Part shown: positions 20,651 to 32,317 of the stretch, in pieces
How positions within the stretch are numbered: position 1 is the first letter of the stretch
Layout: each line of letters begins with the position of its first letter
The notes under the pieces: generated by a model
Databases searched by the model: none
Seen by the model: the letters and a program-made list of their open reading frames with translations, nothing else
What the model was told of the DNA's origin: nothing
From: Shinisaurus crocodilurus
Taxonomy: Eukaryota > Chordata > Lepidosauria > Squamata > Shinisauridae
Assembly: GCA_021292165.1 (NCBI GenBank)
Contig: CM037879.1
Span: 35,793,619-35,857,618 of the forward strand
Length of the DNA: 64,000 nt
Reading direction: 5' to 3'
Translations under genes and position numbers: made by a program

Positions 20651-21747
20651 AACCTGTGAGTGGGCGGTAGATGCTTCTTGTCTGCTGTGCACATGCATAT
20701 AAATGCAAATGCATGGACCCTTAAGCATCATGCACAGCAAGCCAGAGGTATATTTAAAGCTGTTGACATACTGAAGTACACTTCTAGTGTATCTTTAACG
20801 ACAAATATTATTGTGTTTTGCTTTTAAGTGAATGGAGTACAAATTGTTGTAAAGTAAACATAGCATACAGGAATGTGTAATGTGAGAAGGCACTCGATAT
20901 GAGATGTGGTGTTACAAGTATAAGCATATTTTCATCTGTGAAATGTTGGGTGATCATCCCACAATTCCCCCGTCTTGTATTACCCAGTTTTCACAGCCTG
21001 GAATACAGATACAGGAAAGGAATTTGCTAGTTTTATTTGTGAAATAAATTCTCCTTCACTTCCTTTTGTTTAATTTTTAGGGAGGTTTACTCTGCAGTGC
21101 TGGAGAGTGGGAGCGAAGGACATTTCCCCCAGCAACAAAACATTTTGAGTGTTAGGGAAATGTAGTTTCCTTGCAACAGAAGCATCACCTTAAGGAAAGG
21201 AATCCAGACCACTTATTTTTATTTATTTTAAGCAGTCAATTATTAAAAACAATTTAAGGTTCTATGAAATGGCAGAGACACTGCAGGGAGCTTTTCAGGC
21301 ATTCACTTACTATATTTTGTTTGTTTGAAAAGCGTTTGAAGTCTCATACTTGTGTGGTACAGTTGAGAAATGCTCAGCGCCAAAAGACAAAAGAAACAAG
21401 TTTAATAAAAATGGCAGAGTGGTGAGTTGCATTGTTCATAGTGAAGAACTGTCATGCATTCTACCCCCTATTTGTTTGTAACGGGTGCAACCACAGCACT
21501 CATTTCACAAGAGAAGTGCTGTTGTTTTCTTTCCTGGTATGTGTCGGGACATCTCTTTTTCCTGGAAACAACATGTTGCTGTACTGAGCGTTGGGAAAAT
21601 ACAACTTCCATGGAACAGAAGTGCATCACCTGATGGAGAGATGGTTGCACCATTTTATTCATTGAAACCCTTTTTATCCCTTCTGACCAATTATTTAAAA
21701 GCATTTTTAGGCCGCCTTTAAGGGTAGAACCCTTTCAAGTTCACTAA
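20651..21747. other. intergenic unique sequence
   Basis: No long frame, splice-supported exon or repeat was recognised. Confidence 0.45.
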
Positions 21748-21990
21748 GAGCCAGTGTGGCATAGTGGTTAGAGTGTTGGACTGGGATTCGGGAGATCCGG
21801 GTTCTAGTCCCCGCTCAGCCATGAAACTCACTGTGTGACTTTGGGCCAGTCACTGACTCTCAGCCTAACCTACCTCACAGGGTTGTTGTGAGGGTAAAAT
21901 GGAGAGGAGGAGGAGGATAAGCCGCCTTGGGTTCCTTGCAGGAAAAAAGGCAGGGTATAAATGTAATAAATAAATAAATAAATAAATAAA
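21748..21990 (+). mobile_element. tRNA/MIR-like SINE
   Basis: It is complete: AGAGCCAGTGTGGCATAGTG, GGGTTCTAGTCCCCGC, the core, and an AAATAAATAAAT tail. Confidence 0.87.
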
Positions 21991-22373
21991 GTGTACGGTA
22001 GAAACTCTCTTGGAGATCATAAAATCTCCAAGGCCCCTTACTAAAGAAAACATTAAAAATGACAGTAAAACACTGCCATAAATCTACAAGTCCATTAAGC
22101 AAGATACAACAATACACTGTCCAACAACCAAGTACAGGGGTACTTGATACATTTGCTCCTTCACAACTAAGTGTTGTGCGTTTTGTGTGTGTGTGTGTGT
22201 GTGGCTGAAATAGTCTAATCTGGCAAAGTCCTGCATTTATCCCAGTGTGCCACATCCTAATGTGGCCAGCCAGATGGGCGATTAATAAATGTAATAAATA
22301 AATAAATAATTAAAATAAATAATGGTGTCCCCACACTAGCAGAAAGACTTTCTGCTCTGATGGGGAAGTTAAG

Positions 22374-22497
22374 GGCGCAATCCTATGCATGTTTAGACAG
22401 GAAAAAGCCCTACTATTCCCAAAATGGTTGACTGGAGGGAAGGTGGGAGTTCTAGGACTTTTTTCCCTGCCTAAACATGTATAGGATTGCACCCTAA
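22374..22497. mobile_element. palindromic MITE, GTTTAGACAG family
   Basis: GGCGCAATCCTATGCATG and CATGTATAGGATTGCACCC are the ends. The flanks are GTTAAG and CTAAAT. Confidence 0.88.
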
Positions 22498-22635
22498 ATG
22501 TGTGAAAGCTCCCTTAAAGTAAAATTTAAAAAGCTGTTCTTGAGCCAAGTATTAGAACTGGCAGAAATATATGATGTAACACGCTGATCCTAAGTAAATC
22601 ACTATGATTTTTTCTTGAAAAAATAGATTATTTAT

Positions 22636-22709
22636 TTTAAAGTATATATAGGATCTTAAGTATAAATACTAGTTTAAAGTATATATAGGATCTTAAGTAT
22701 AAATACTAG
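22636..22709. repeat. 37-bp perfect tandem duplication
   Basis: The unit TTTAAAGTATATATAGGATC plus 17 further bases occurs twice head to tail without a mismatch. Confidence 0.9.
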
Positions 22710-22800
22710 CACCCCTCTCCTGAGAATGTATCCTCAGAGATAGGTCTTCTAAAGTCAATAAGCGTTCCTTCTAAAACATGGCCATAAAGACATACATAGT

Positions 22801-22907
22801 GCGCAATCCCATGCAAGTTTAGACAGAAAAAAAGCCATAGACAAAAAAAAAAGTGTGGCTGTCTGGTGAATGCTGGGAGTTGTAGTACTTTTTTCTGTCT
22901 AAACCAG
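22801..22907. mobile_element. palindromic MITE, GTTTAGACAG family, right end lost
   Basis: The left end GCGCAATCCCATGCAAG and the inner arm TTTTTTCTGTCTAAACC remain. An A-run is inserted in the left arm. Confidence 0.75.
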
Positions 22908-23175
22908 TGGTTCTCAACCTTTTTTGCCCCATGCACCCTTTTCACCACATGTCAGAATGTCATTCCCCCCTTTCCAAGATTGCCTCACTTAATCTGTGCC
23001 ATACAATAAGGTGTGATGCCCTGTAGATTATGTACAATCTGTAGAATTGTAATTTGTAGAAAGAGCAGTATTCCAACAGTTTGAGTCTGTGGTCCCAATT
23101 CCTGCCCCCCTGAAACCCTAAAATTCCCCCCTGGCGGGAATTCCCCCCTGGTTGAGAACCCTATATCTAATCCAT

Positions 23176-23827
23176 CTATCTATAAACGTCATTTCCACCT
23201 CCTTGAAAGATTTCATCAACGTTGCCTCCGGAAAATCCTGCGAATTACTTGGGAAGATAGGCGAACAAATGTCAGTGTACTGGAAGAAGCAAAGACTACT
23301 AGCGTTGAAAAAATGATCCTTCAACGCCAACTTCAGTGGACCGGTCATGTTGTTTGAATGCCTGACTGCCGTCTCCCAAAGCAGTTACTTTATTCCCAAC
23401 TCAAGGATGGAAAGCGGAATATCGGTGGTCAATATAAGAGGTTTAAAGATGTTCATAAGGCTAATCTAAAAAAATGCAATATAAACATCGAAAACTGGGA
23501 AGCTCTGGCCCATGAACGATCTAACTGGAGGTTGGCCTTTCACAAAGGTTCTATGGACTTTGAAGAAGCCCGAGTGCAAGGTGAAAGGGAGAAACGTGCT
23601 AAGCGAAAAGCACGTCAGATGAATCCTTTACACAGGAACATCTTCCATCTGGTAACCTGTGTCCTCACTGACACTGTGGGAAGCTGTGTGGATCTAGAAT
23701 TGGCCTCCACAGTCACTTACGGACCCATCGCTAGAGTCTACACAATCTTCTTTAGAATTTCCTCCTTTTATCCTGGAAGACAATCTTACTCGGTCACGAG
23801 TGATCGCCTGATGATGATGATGATCTA
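23176..23827 (+). pseudogene. 5'-truncated copy of the same LINE (3' end)
   Basis: The fragment matches 48175-48803 of the long LINE at high identity, from the HFHLLERFHQRC region to the 3' UTR, and ends in an ATGATGATGATGA tail. A CGA to TGA change at about 23355 stops the frame, and small insertions near 23630 and 23668 break the zinc-finger region. It was probably reverse-transcribed as a truncated copy. It abuts the CpG island on its right side. Confidence 0.92.
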
Positions 23828-23879
23828 AATATTCAAGGGATTGCGCCTTTAGGCTAGAATTGAGAAAGGTAACCAGGGC

Positions 23880-25391
23880 CCTGGAAGGCGGTATATTTTT
23901 TCCAAGAAAGAAAAAAGGGGGAGGGAAAATGGGAAATCGCGAAGCACTGAGTGGCCGGTTCGCTCATAAGATTCTCCCTGACTCCACCCCGCTCTCAAAC
24001 TTCGCTCCCACCCGCGCGGGGGAACTGGGGGACGGACACCTTCCTTCGGCGGCGGCTTCTTCCTCCAGCCTGCCTCTCCGACCTCACTTCCCTAAAAATA
24101 AGGGAGGCTCCGCCCTCGCCCGCCGCCGCAGCACACCCACCGCCTGGATTCTCGGGACGCCCGCCCGATCCTTGCAAACCCCTCAGACTGCAAGATCCTC
24201 CCCGACTCACTATCGTCCACCACCCCCTCGTGCGGAGCAGCAACCCACTCACCCTCGAAGGGCTTGTTCACACATGAATGGGCGGCGATCGGGTTTTTTT
24301 CTCCCCGCCCCTCCTGCCCCCACACACGTGTAAACCGAAGTGACTCCGGCGCGGCGTCTGCCGCGAAGCCACGAGAAAGGCTGGTGATGGAGCCGTTCAG
24401 GCGAAAAGAGACATCTGCAGCTTGCAGAGGCCCCGATTCTCCCTCCCTCGCCCCCGGGCTCCGTTCTCCTCCCTTGGCATCTGTTCTGCCCTTCTTGGGC
24501 GAGTCGCGCTTAAAAGTCATCATCCTTGCATAGGTCTTGAGGAACAGCCTCTTTTCAGGTCCACTCCTCCCTTTGGGTGTCCTTGCGATTCCTGCACTTT
24601 TTAGGTGTTAAGTGTGTGTGTGTTGGGGGGGGGAAGGAGTGCGGCCCGGGGGGCGGGGGGGGAGAAAGAAAAATCCCAACTCAAGTCCCCGGCGTCTCCT
24701 GCCCTGCAGTGGCCGCTCCGCATTCTTGGCATTCCTGAGCTGTGACTCCGAGGTCGGCGACGGCTGCTCCTCCAAGCAGTTCCACATTATGAGAGAGAAA
24801 GAGCAACGCAGGCACACGCACGCCACAATCGCCTCATCGCAGCCTCCTCCTCCTCCGCCACCTCCGGCCCTCCTCGCTTTATAATCTACACAACAATCCC
24901 CTCCCTCGTTTTCTTTTCCCCACCCTCCTGGCTCCCTAACCCCCCTCCCTTTCTGAATTTTATGCCTCCTCTCTAAACTTTTCCAAACTTTCCCCGGAGT
25001 CACAGGGACGCACAAGTGTATTTCTTAGGAAAGGAGGAGTAGGAGGAGTCGTTTTTTCCTCCCCTCTCTCTTTGCTACCCACAACATAACTTAGCCCCCC
25101 ATCCCAATCCTCCCCCCACCCCAATTAATTCTTGCAGCGATCTGAGTTCTGACTGCTTAAACTTTCCCATCTGTTTCGATTCTTTGGTTAAGACGGAAAC
25201 CTCGTCCATCCATTGCTGGTAAATCTTCCTCGGGGATTGATTTATTTTATTTTATTTTTTAATAAAAGCCTGCTGCTTTCCCCCCTCGCCCCCCTTCCTT
25301 GCGAGGAGGAGGGCACGAAAGCGATCCCAGTGTACGTGGCTCCTTGGGGAGAAGCAACTGCCTTTGGGGGACCCGAAGACATGTGAAACAG
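23880..25391 (+). promoter_or_regulatory. CpG island with plus-strand promoter, probably PTPN14
   Basis: About 1.5 kb of sharply CpG-rich DNA without recognisable interspersed repeats starts directly after a LINE fragment. It includes GCGCGGGG, GGCGGCGGC and CCGCCGCCGC tracts and several C-rich and CT-rich stretches typical of a constitutive vertebrate promoter. It lies about 13 kb upstream of the CENPF promoter, and the donor at its right edge points the opposite way. In mammals and birds the gene divergent from CENPF is PTPN14, so this is the expected place for its promoter. That assignment is synteny inference, because no coding exon was found. Confidence 0.6.
25250..25391 (+). other. candidate non-coding first exon ending at a consensus donor
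   Basis: At the right edge of the CpG island the sequence reads GAAACAG|GTAAGC, with GT at 25392-25393, an almost perfect splice donor. The exon's left edge is unknown and 25250 is only a placeholder. No long open frame runs into the donor. An ATGTGA start-stop at 25381-25386 lies six bases before the junction. By position this is most likely exon 1 of PTPN14, whose start codon in other vertebrates is in a later exon after a very long intron. Confidence 0.45.
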
Positions 25392-26397
25392 GTAAGCATA
25401 GCAGATGCAACAGTTGGGAGCGAGGGTGGTGGTATTTGCTTGGAAATTTCTGAATAATTTAGAGTTGGGGGACACGCTTGTGGGGTTAGCAGGTCTCCCA
25501 TCTATCATCTTGTCATAGACTACTTTGTGGTGTGTGCGTGGTTTGCATTATTTTTTTTTTATAAAATAAGAATATTCGGCCTCTAATGTAGGATCGGTTA
25601 ACGTGCAGTTTCTGAGACGAGATTGTGGTTCTGTTTTTCTGAAGCATAATTTTTGATCGACTTGGTTAATGTGCAGGTTTTGCATGCAAAGGGATGATTG
25701 GGAAAAAAGGGCCTTCTGATAGAAGTTATCTAGTCGAAATCCCTCTTCTGTAATCCCTTCTTGTTTTTGTTGTTGTTTGAAAGCCTGTAAACAGCTTAAC
25801 TTTTCTGCTCGCAGCTAGCTTCTGAAGGCTGCAGTGTGTGACTTCCCTGCTTCAGCACTGAGCCAGCTACCCTCCCACTCTCTGTTGGGTGGATTTATCT
25901 TCTGGCTCTTTGTTAGCTACCAGTCAAGTCTATACTGGTCATCCCTCTCTGGCAAACACTGTGACAAGAAGTGAGGAATGTAGTGGGGCATCTGCTTCTC
26001 TGTTCCTTGCCTGACAAAATCCATTAATCTCGAAAAGTTTCCAAAAGCTATCTTTGAAGGGATGAGTCATTCGACATACAGTATGCACAAAATAGGTGTG
26101 AGTGTTTAAAAGATTGTAAATGGTATGAGGTTTGCTAGTTTTGAACTCTGTGGGCAAAGGGCCCTTTTGATTACCAGTCTCTTTCTGTGCAGTCTCCAGT
26201 GATGTACATAATGAAAGGAGTTGCAAATAGCGAAGGGAAGGTATCAAGTATGAAAAGTCTTGCTTAAAGGTCTTGTTCCTCCCCCTCTCCTTTGTGATGT
26301 CTTTTATTCCTGTGAAGTGTGCGCAGTGAAAATTCATGCAATATGAGGGCTGTGTTGTTGTTGTTGTTTATAGGACAAAGACAAGACAAGTGTTTTC
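25392..26397 (+). other. start of the presumed intron downstream of the CpG island
   Basis: This moderately AT-rich unique sequence starts at the donor. The minus-strand 132-aa frame at 26337-25939 has no recognised motif. Confidence 0.4.
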
Positions 26398-26405
26398 TTG
26401 TAGAT

Positions 26406-26565
26406 CAGCTTTCCCCAACCTGGCGCCCTCCAGCTGCGTTGGACTACAAGTCCCATACTTGCTTGTTTCTGAGTAAACATGCATATGCTGGCGGGGGGGG
26501 GCTATGGGGGTTATGGGAGTTGTAGTCCCAACACGTTTGGAGGGCACGGTGGTTGAGGAAGGCTG
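26406..26565. mobile_element. hAT MITE, family 2, with an inner insertion
   Basis: The ends CAGCTTTCCCCAACC and GGAAGGCTG are flanked by TTGTAGAT (26398-26405) and TTGCAGAT (26566-26573). A piece of the AGTAAG palindromic family (TGAGTAAACATGCATA) and a G-run lie in the middle. Confidence 0.85.
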
Positions 26566-27268
26566 TTGCAGATACTCTGCGTGCATTGGATTTCACAAAT
26601 TCTAAGCAAATTCTTAGAATTTCACAAATTCTAAGCTGCTCACGAGCAGTTAAGAACCTAGGAAGACTCTTGCTGCATCACTCCAAGGAGTCCATCTCAG
26701 TTCAGAATCCTGTTTCCAAATGTGGCCAGCCACATGTCTCTGGAGGACGTCTCCCAAACATAGTGTGAAGGCAAGAGCCCTCATTGTTTGATGTCTGCAG
26801 TTCCATAGGTCTCACGTATTTGATTGTTGGAGTGTTGTTTGCCACAAGTTGTGTAGCTAATTTATAGCACCATCATCTCCGCCTTCTGTCCTTCCCAGTG
26901 GATATGAGAAGTGGTTCCCACTGGCCGTGCTTAGGTGGGAGCAAATAACTTGGAAAAGATGTATGTATCTGGTTTTACTCTTTGCCCTGCACTAAGAGCG
27001 CAAGGAAAATATCATCCTCTCGTTTCATTATTATTTGGCTGGTTCACATGTTCATATGCGTCACTGGATTCTTCTGCTCTTTCTTATTCTACATCAGATG
27101 ACAGGCTGATGGATGTGTGAAGTGATTCCAATAAAAAGCAGAATGTTTGAGATGATGTGCAAACTCTCTTACTATTTTCAGTCATGACGGTCCATACTTA
27201 TAGAATCATTACTGGATGGCAGTCCGCAAATGAGGGGGCAGGTATGTGAACCAGCTCATTGTGAGATA

Positions 27269-27510
27269 AGAGAGCCAGTGTGGTGTAGTGGGGAGAGTGT
27301 CGGACTGGGACTCGGGAGATCCGGGTTCTAGTCCCTGCTTGGCCACCAAACTCACTGGGTGACTTTGGGCCAGTCACTGACTCTCAGCCTAACCTACCTC
27401 ACAGGGTTGTTGTGAGGATAAAGTGGAGAGGAGGAGGAGGAGGATTATGTAAGCTGCCTTGGGTTCCTTGCAGGAAAAAAGGCGGGGTATATAAATATAA
27501 TAAATAATAA
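27269..27510 (+). mobile_element. tRNA/MIR-like SINE
   Basis: It is complete, with GTGTGGTGTAGTGGGGAGAG, GGTTCTAGTCCCTGC and the TATAATAAATAATAAG tail. Confidence 0.87.
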
Positions 27511-28609
27511 GTAAAATAACTTAGTTTGGGAAGAGGTGCCTTGTCCAAAGTAGAATACTGGACTTTGGGGTTTCCCACAACTAAATTGTGTCCATCTTGC
27601 TGGCTCTTGATTTTTGGATATGCATGTGGGTTGCAGGTATGGCGGATGAGGGCCTGGGTGTATTTTTAACCCCCCCCCCCTTGCAGTGCTGTTTTTCAGG
27701 GTGCTCCAATTTGTGACTCTTCCTGAACTTTGATATCACGTATTCTTGCATTATTTAAACTGCAAGGACCACAACAGTATGGTGGCGGGGATGGCGGTGG
27801 AATTCTAGGTGCAAACAAAAAGGTTTTGGTGGCCTGCCAAACAAACGGACAGGAATATTTTGAAGACAAACTTGGAATATTTTCTGAAGAGCTGTGAAAA
27901 ATGCATGCATCTGTATCTATCATGGCTACTGGAGGAAGCTCTTTTCCTATTTTGAGAGCATGAATGAGCATGAATCTACCTGCCCCATATGCAGTGTCAG
28001 ACCACCATGTCTCAGAAGACATGTGTGGTAGGACACCCTAATTAGGATGATAATTAGTGGTGGGAGAGGAGGATAGCCTAGTTCACAATCCAGTTAAGCA
28101 GAAAGATTCAATTAGGTTTTAAGTAGACCTATCAGCGGATTAAAGAAATATTAGGGTCTCACTGATCACTGAACTTCTGAGTAAACATGCATAGGATTGT
28201 GTTGCATGCCAACTGATCATATGACTTTGAATGAGCTAAATCTACATAAATGTGCATATGAATAAACCAATAGTTTTGGAATAAAAAGCACACCTTTTCT
28301 TTATTTTTAGACAATACACATACCTGTTGCAGCAGTGGTCTTTGTCTTAAAAGAGGCATTTCCGCTTATGTGTGCGAGAAAAGTTAGAATGCCTCTTCTA
28401 AGATGGTTGCTCCTAGATGCAGCTTTGATAAATACTTCTTATATTAAAAATAATTAACATCTTTAAAAAATGTATTACCTGATTAATAGGGATCACCCTT
28501 TTGCCAGTCAAAACATTTAAAATTGGTTAGTACAAGTGGGGCCCTGCAATAAAATACTGCAGTGTAGAATCTAGGGTTTCAAAAACCACTTCCCCCACCC
28601 CTCCCAGTA

Positions 28610-28967
28610 CAGGCATACCTCGGAGATATTGCGGGTTTGGTTCCAGACCACCGCAATAAAGCGAATATCGCAATAAAGCGAGTCACACGAATCTTTTGGT
28701 TTCCCAGTGCATATAAAAGTTATGTTTACACCATACTGTAGTCTATTAAGTGTGAAATAGCATTATATCTAAAAAAACAAACAATGTACATACCTTAATT
28801 AAAAAATACTTTATTGCTAAAAAATGCTAACCATCATCTGAGCCTTCAGTGAGTCGTAATCTTTTTGCTGGTGGAGGGTCTTGCCTCGATGTTGATGCAT
28901 GCCATCATGCCTTCCAATTTGTAAAAACAGCAATATCTGCGAAGCGCAATAAAACGAGGTATGCCTG
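28610..28967. mobile_element. Tigger1-like non-autonomous DNA transposon
   Basis: It is flanked by TA at 28608-28609 and 28968-28969, and its ends are CAGGCATACCTCG and CGAGGTATGCCTG. The left 270 bases (GATATTGCGGGTTTGG, CACCGCAATAAAGCGAATAT) look almost identical to mammalian Tigger1 as I remember it. The right end continues with the Tigger 3' part after a deletion of the transposase body. No coding sequence remains. Confidence 0.85.
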
Positions 28968-29457
28968 TATTGCTTTCGTTCTTCTCCAGTAGTCAGTCAG
29001 CATTTCTTGCCCACATTGGCCTGTTTGTATAATTTTCCCTTCCATTTTTGGGTGGTGGTGGACACACATGCCCAGTCTGAGCTACGTTAAATTCTTGGAT
29101 TTTTCCATTGATTTTTATGGGTGGCTCTCTGTTCCGCCCCTTGAGACATTTTTGAGAAACTTATCCGTGTGAACCAGGAAATGACCTATCTGGACCATGT
29201 GATGTTTCTTTTTAACCATTATATGTCTTTGTGTCTCACCCTCTCTCTTCCTTTTCCCACCTGGTTGTCAGTTGTTTTCCTTCTCAGGCACTCAACATTC
29301 TGTGCCACTGAGTTCCTGTGTGGATGTTTTGGGGTCCCCTCCCTTACGGTGATTTTTCCTAAAGATTTTTTTAGCTTCTGCAGTCCTTGGGGTTATCCTG
29401 AGTTTGCTGATACCTCTTTCTTGTCTGTGGCTACATCGAAACAGGCCTGTGGCTTAC
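28968..29457. other. unique sequence
   Basis: A 122-codon plus frame (29169-29537) starts here and runs into the 5S SINE at 29458. It is hydrophobic and Cys-rich without a known motif, and is unlikely to be a gene. Confidence 0.4.
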
Positions 29458-29610
29458 GCTGGCTCAGCTTGTCTGAGTGTGGAAAGCTAAGCAGGGTCAG
29501 GCCTGGTTATTACTTGGATGGGAGACCCCTCCTCTAGTTTCCTGCATTGAGCAGGGGGTTGGACTCGATAGCCTTGTAGGCTCCTTCCAACTCTATGATC
29601 TGTCTATGAA
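29458..29610 (+). mobile_element. 5S-derived SINE
   Basis: It is a near-identical sister of 9850-10010, with GTGTGGAAAGCTAAGCAGG and TACTTGGATGGGAGACC, ending CTATGATCTGTCTATGAAA. Confidence 0.85.
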
Positions 29611-30159
29611 ATCTATAAGCACAAGCACCGAAAGAAAGAATGATAACCAAATAATCAACAAAATGCTGCAGTCCTAGTTTTAGGCAGGCGTAGCAGCTTG
29701 ATTCTGACATATTTACTTGGATGTAAGACCAGATAATTTAAGTAAGACATATTTACTTTCTAGTCAGTGCATTTCGAATTTCAGCAGTTGTCTAATTGAA
29801 TTGACATCAATGGACACCAATGTGGTGGCTTAGATGCAAGTTTATTGATTTCCTGTCTGCTTAAAACAGGATTATTATCAATAGACTTCCTAAAATTGTG
29901 TTGCCACTGTGTTTGTACGAAAGTGAAATTACGAAAACAGGTCTTGACTATGACAAGATGACAAGTGGTGTTTGTGTATGTAAAAAAGGCACAGGAATCA
30001 TGCAGCATACAGTTCTACCTCAGTTGATCTTCTAATAAAAATATGTGTAATGTACCCAGAAGATCGGTCTTTGTACCAGAGGACTAGAAAGTGGCCAGTA
30101 CACTGCCAATTTTAAAAAAAGGGATTCAGGCAATTCAGACATCATTAAAGATAAAATTG

Positions 30160-30632
30160 GGGAGCAATCCTATGGACCCTAGACATTGTCTGCAAGGGGC
30201 CATAGGATACTGGGGATTATCCCCTCCGAGGTTGGAGACAGCTCTCCGGCCGCAGAAGGGGAAGTCGGAGATCTGACCCCCCTCCCCCTCTTAGCTGGCG
30301 TGGAGAGAACCATGCTGGCTGCCCTCCATGGCTGTAAAAGTGACCTCAGAGAGGGGGGAAAGGGGGCGTTTAGGTGGGTGGCGAGGACACTGGAGAGGCC
30401 AGGATATGAGCTATCCTTAGCCTCTACCAGCTTCGTTCCCTCCCTCCCTCTCCGAAGCACCATTGCTAGATGGGCAAAAAAGCCTGTCTAGCGAAAAATA
30501 CAGGGTGGGAGGACAGGGAGACGCAGATCTTCTCCACTGCTCCTCCTACCCTGCATTGGATGATTGGAAGCCTCCGAGTTTGGGGACTTCTGATTATCAA
30601 GGGTGCAGTCAATAGGATTGCACCCTTAGTAA
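30160..30632 (+). mobile_element. 450-bp GCAATCCTATGG family
   Basis: GGGAGCAATCCTATGGACCC to CAATAGGATTGCACCCTTA. Its ends are inverted over GCAATCCTAT / ATAGGATTGC, and inner arms such as GATGGGCAAAAAAGCC are conserved. No coding capacity. Confidence 0.82.
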
Positions 30633-30639
30633 GCATATA

Positions 30640-31443
30640 TAGGGACAAGCCCTGCTGAAGAAGAATCAGCATGGCTTCTACGAAGGTAAACCCTGACTCA
30701 CTAACTGCTTAGAGTTCTCTAAGAGTGTCAACAAGCAGTCATTGCTTATTTGGACTTTCAAAAGGCTTTTGACAGATTCTTTTACCAAATATTCCTGAGC
30801 AAACTTACCAGTTATGGGATAAGAGGAGAGTCCCTCTTATAAATCAGTAACTGGTTAAAGAACGGAAAACAGAGAGTAGGAAGAAGTGGTCAGTTCTTAC
30901 AACAGAGTGGTGTAAACTGTGGGGTCCTCCAAGGGTCTATATTGGTATTGGTGCATTTTAACTTGTTTATAAAAGATCTGGAGTTGGGGTGAGTGACTCC
31001 AAAGGTGGTCAAATTTGTGGATGATACCAAATTATTTAGGGTAGTTAAAACAAAAAGGGATTGCAAAGAGCTCCGAAAGGATCTTTCCAAACTGGGTGAA
31101 TGGGCATCAAAAGGGCAAGTGCCATTAATCCCAAACAAGTGTAAAGTGATGCATGTTGGGGCAAAAAAATCCCAACTTCACGTCTACACCGATGGTAACT
31201 GACCAAGAAAAGGGATCTTTGGGTTGTGGTGGATAGTTCGATGAAAATGTAAACCCAGTATGTGGCTGCGACAAAGGCAGATTTCATGTTGGGGATCATT
31301 AGGGGGAAAATTCAGAATAAAACTGCGAATATCCAAATCCAGATCTATGGTGCGGCCATACTTGGAATACTGTGTACAGTTCTGGTTATCACACCTCAAA
31401 AAAGGATATTGTAGAGCTGGTAAAGGTGTAGAAAAGAGCGACT
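30640..31443 (+). pseudogene. CR1 LINE RT-region remnant
   Basis: Broken frames encode CR1-type reverse transcriptase motifs: DFQKAFDRF, GVLQGSIL, VKFVDDTKLFRVV and KCKVMHVG. The last is followed by the YLEYCVQFW segment near 31370. There are several stops and small indels. It follows directly after a 450-bp MITE-like repeat and is interrupted at its right end by another. Confidence 0.85.
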
Positions 31444-31444
31444 A

Positions 31445-31890
31445 ACAGAGCGATCCTAACGCTGGCTGGGGCATGCTGGGAGTTGTAGGCCAAAAACATC
31501 TGGCGACCCAGGGTTGGAGAACACTGCTCTAGAGGGCCGTAGGATCGTTTGGATTCCCAGCTCCAAGGTCGGAAGGAGCTCCGACCTTGGAGCTGGGGAT
31601 CCACACTCAGATCACACACACACAGCCTCACAGCAAGCATTGAAAGAACCATGCCGGCTGCGTCTCTGGTCATACGAGTGATCTCAAAGAAGGGGTGGTG
31701 CTCCAGCCTCTTTCCCTCTCCCTCCGAAGCACTTCACCTAGACGGCCGAACTTGGCCGCCTAGCTAATTTGCTGGGCGGGAGGAGCATGGAGGCGAAGAT
31801 CACCTCTGCGTTCCTCCTGCCCTGCATAGGTTGCCCACAATCCTCCAAGTTTGGAGGGTTACGGGCAGCCCCATTGGATTGTGCCCTAAA
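31445..31890 (+). mobile_element. 450-bp GCAATCCTATGG family, with hAT half inserted
   Basis: It starts AGAGCGATCCTAAC, is interrupted by the half MITE at 31455-31528, continues AGGGCCGTAGGATCG, and ends CATTGGATTGTGCCCTAAA. Confidence 0.7.
31455..31528. mobile_element. hAT MITE, family 1, right half only
   Basis: Only GCTGGGGCATGCTGGGAG to GGAGAACACTG remains. It sits inside the GCAATCCTATGG-type repeat at 31445-31890. Confidence 0.8.
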
Positions 31891-31984
31891 TGATGCAAGG
31901 GGCTGGAACAACTCCCTTTTGAGCAAAGATTACAACTTTTGGGGCTTTTGAGCTTAGAAAGGTGAGTAAGAGGGGGACATATCA

Positions 31985-32125
31985 GAGGTGTTTATAATTA
32001 TGCATAGTGTGGAGAAAATACTCATAATACTAGAACCCGGAGTCATCCCATGAAGCTGGCAACTGCGGAAACAGAATGCTGGACTAGATAGGTCTTTGGT
32101 CTGATCCAGCATGCCTCTTCTTATG
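31985..32125 (+). mobile_element. CR1 3' end fragment
   Basis: The segment contains TGCTGGACTAGATAGG and the GATCCAGC-CTTCTTATGTTCTTA ending of reptile CR1 3' UTRs. It probably belongs to the CR1 remnant on its left, separated by the repeat at 31445-31890. Confidence 0.6.
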
Positions 32126-32317
32126 TTCTTAGTTAAAATGTGCAAACTTGGTAGATGTTTTTTGTGTTTGATGATCAGGTTCATGCTCCGGCTGATGCCC
32201 ATATTTGGGGTGAACGAGCACATTTTCCATGAAGTTGGAATGACTGGTGACCTCAGGTTTCTTTGTTTTGCCTCCCAGTGAGATGCTTGGCTTGTTACTT
32301 GAGTCATGCAGGAGGGA

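Noticed and set aside
23860..24523. Overlapping open frames of 143-157 codons in the CpG island
   Set aside because: They are composition-driven, Pro/Ser/Arg-rich on both strands, with no conserved motif.
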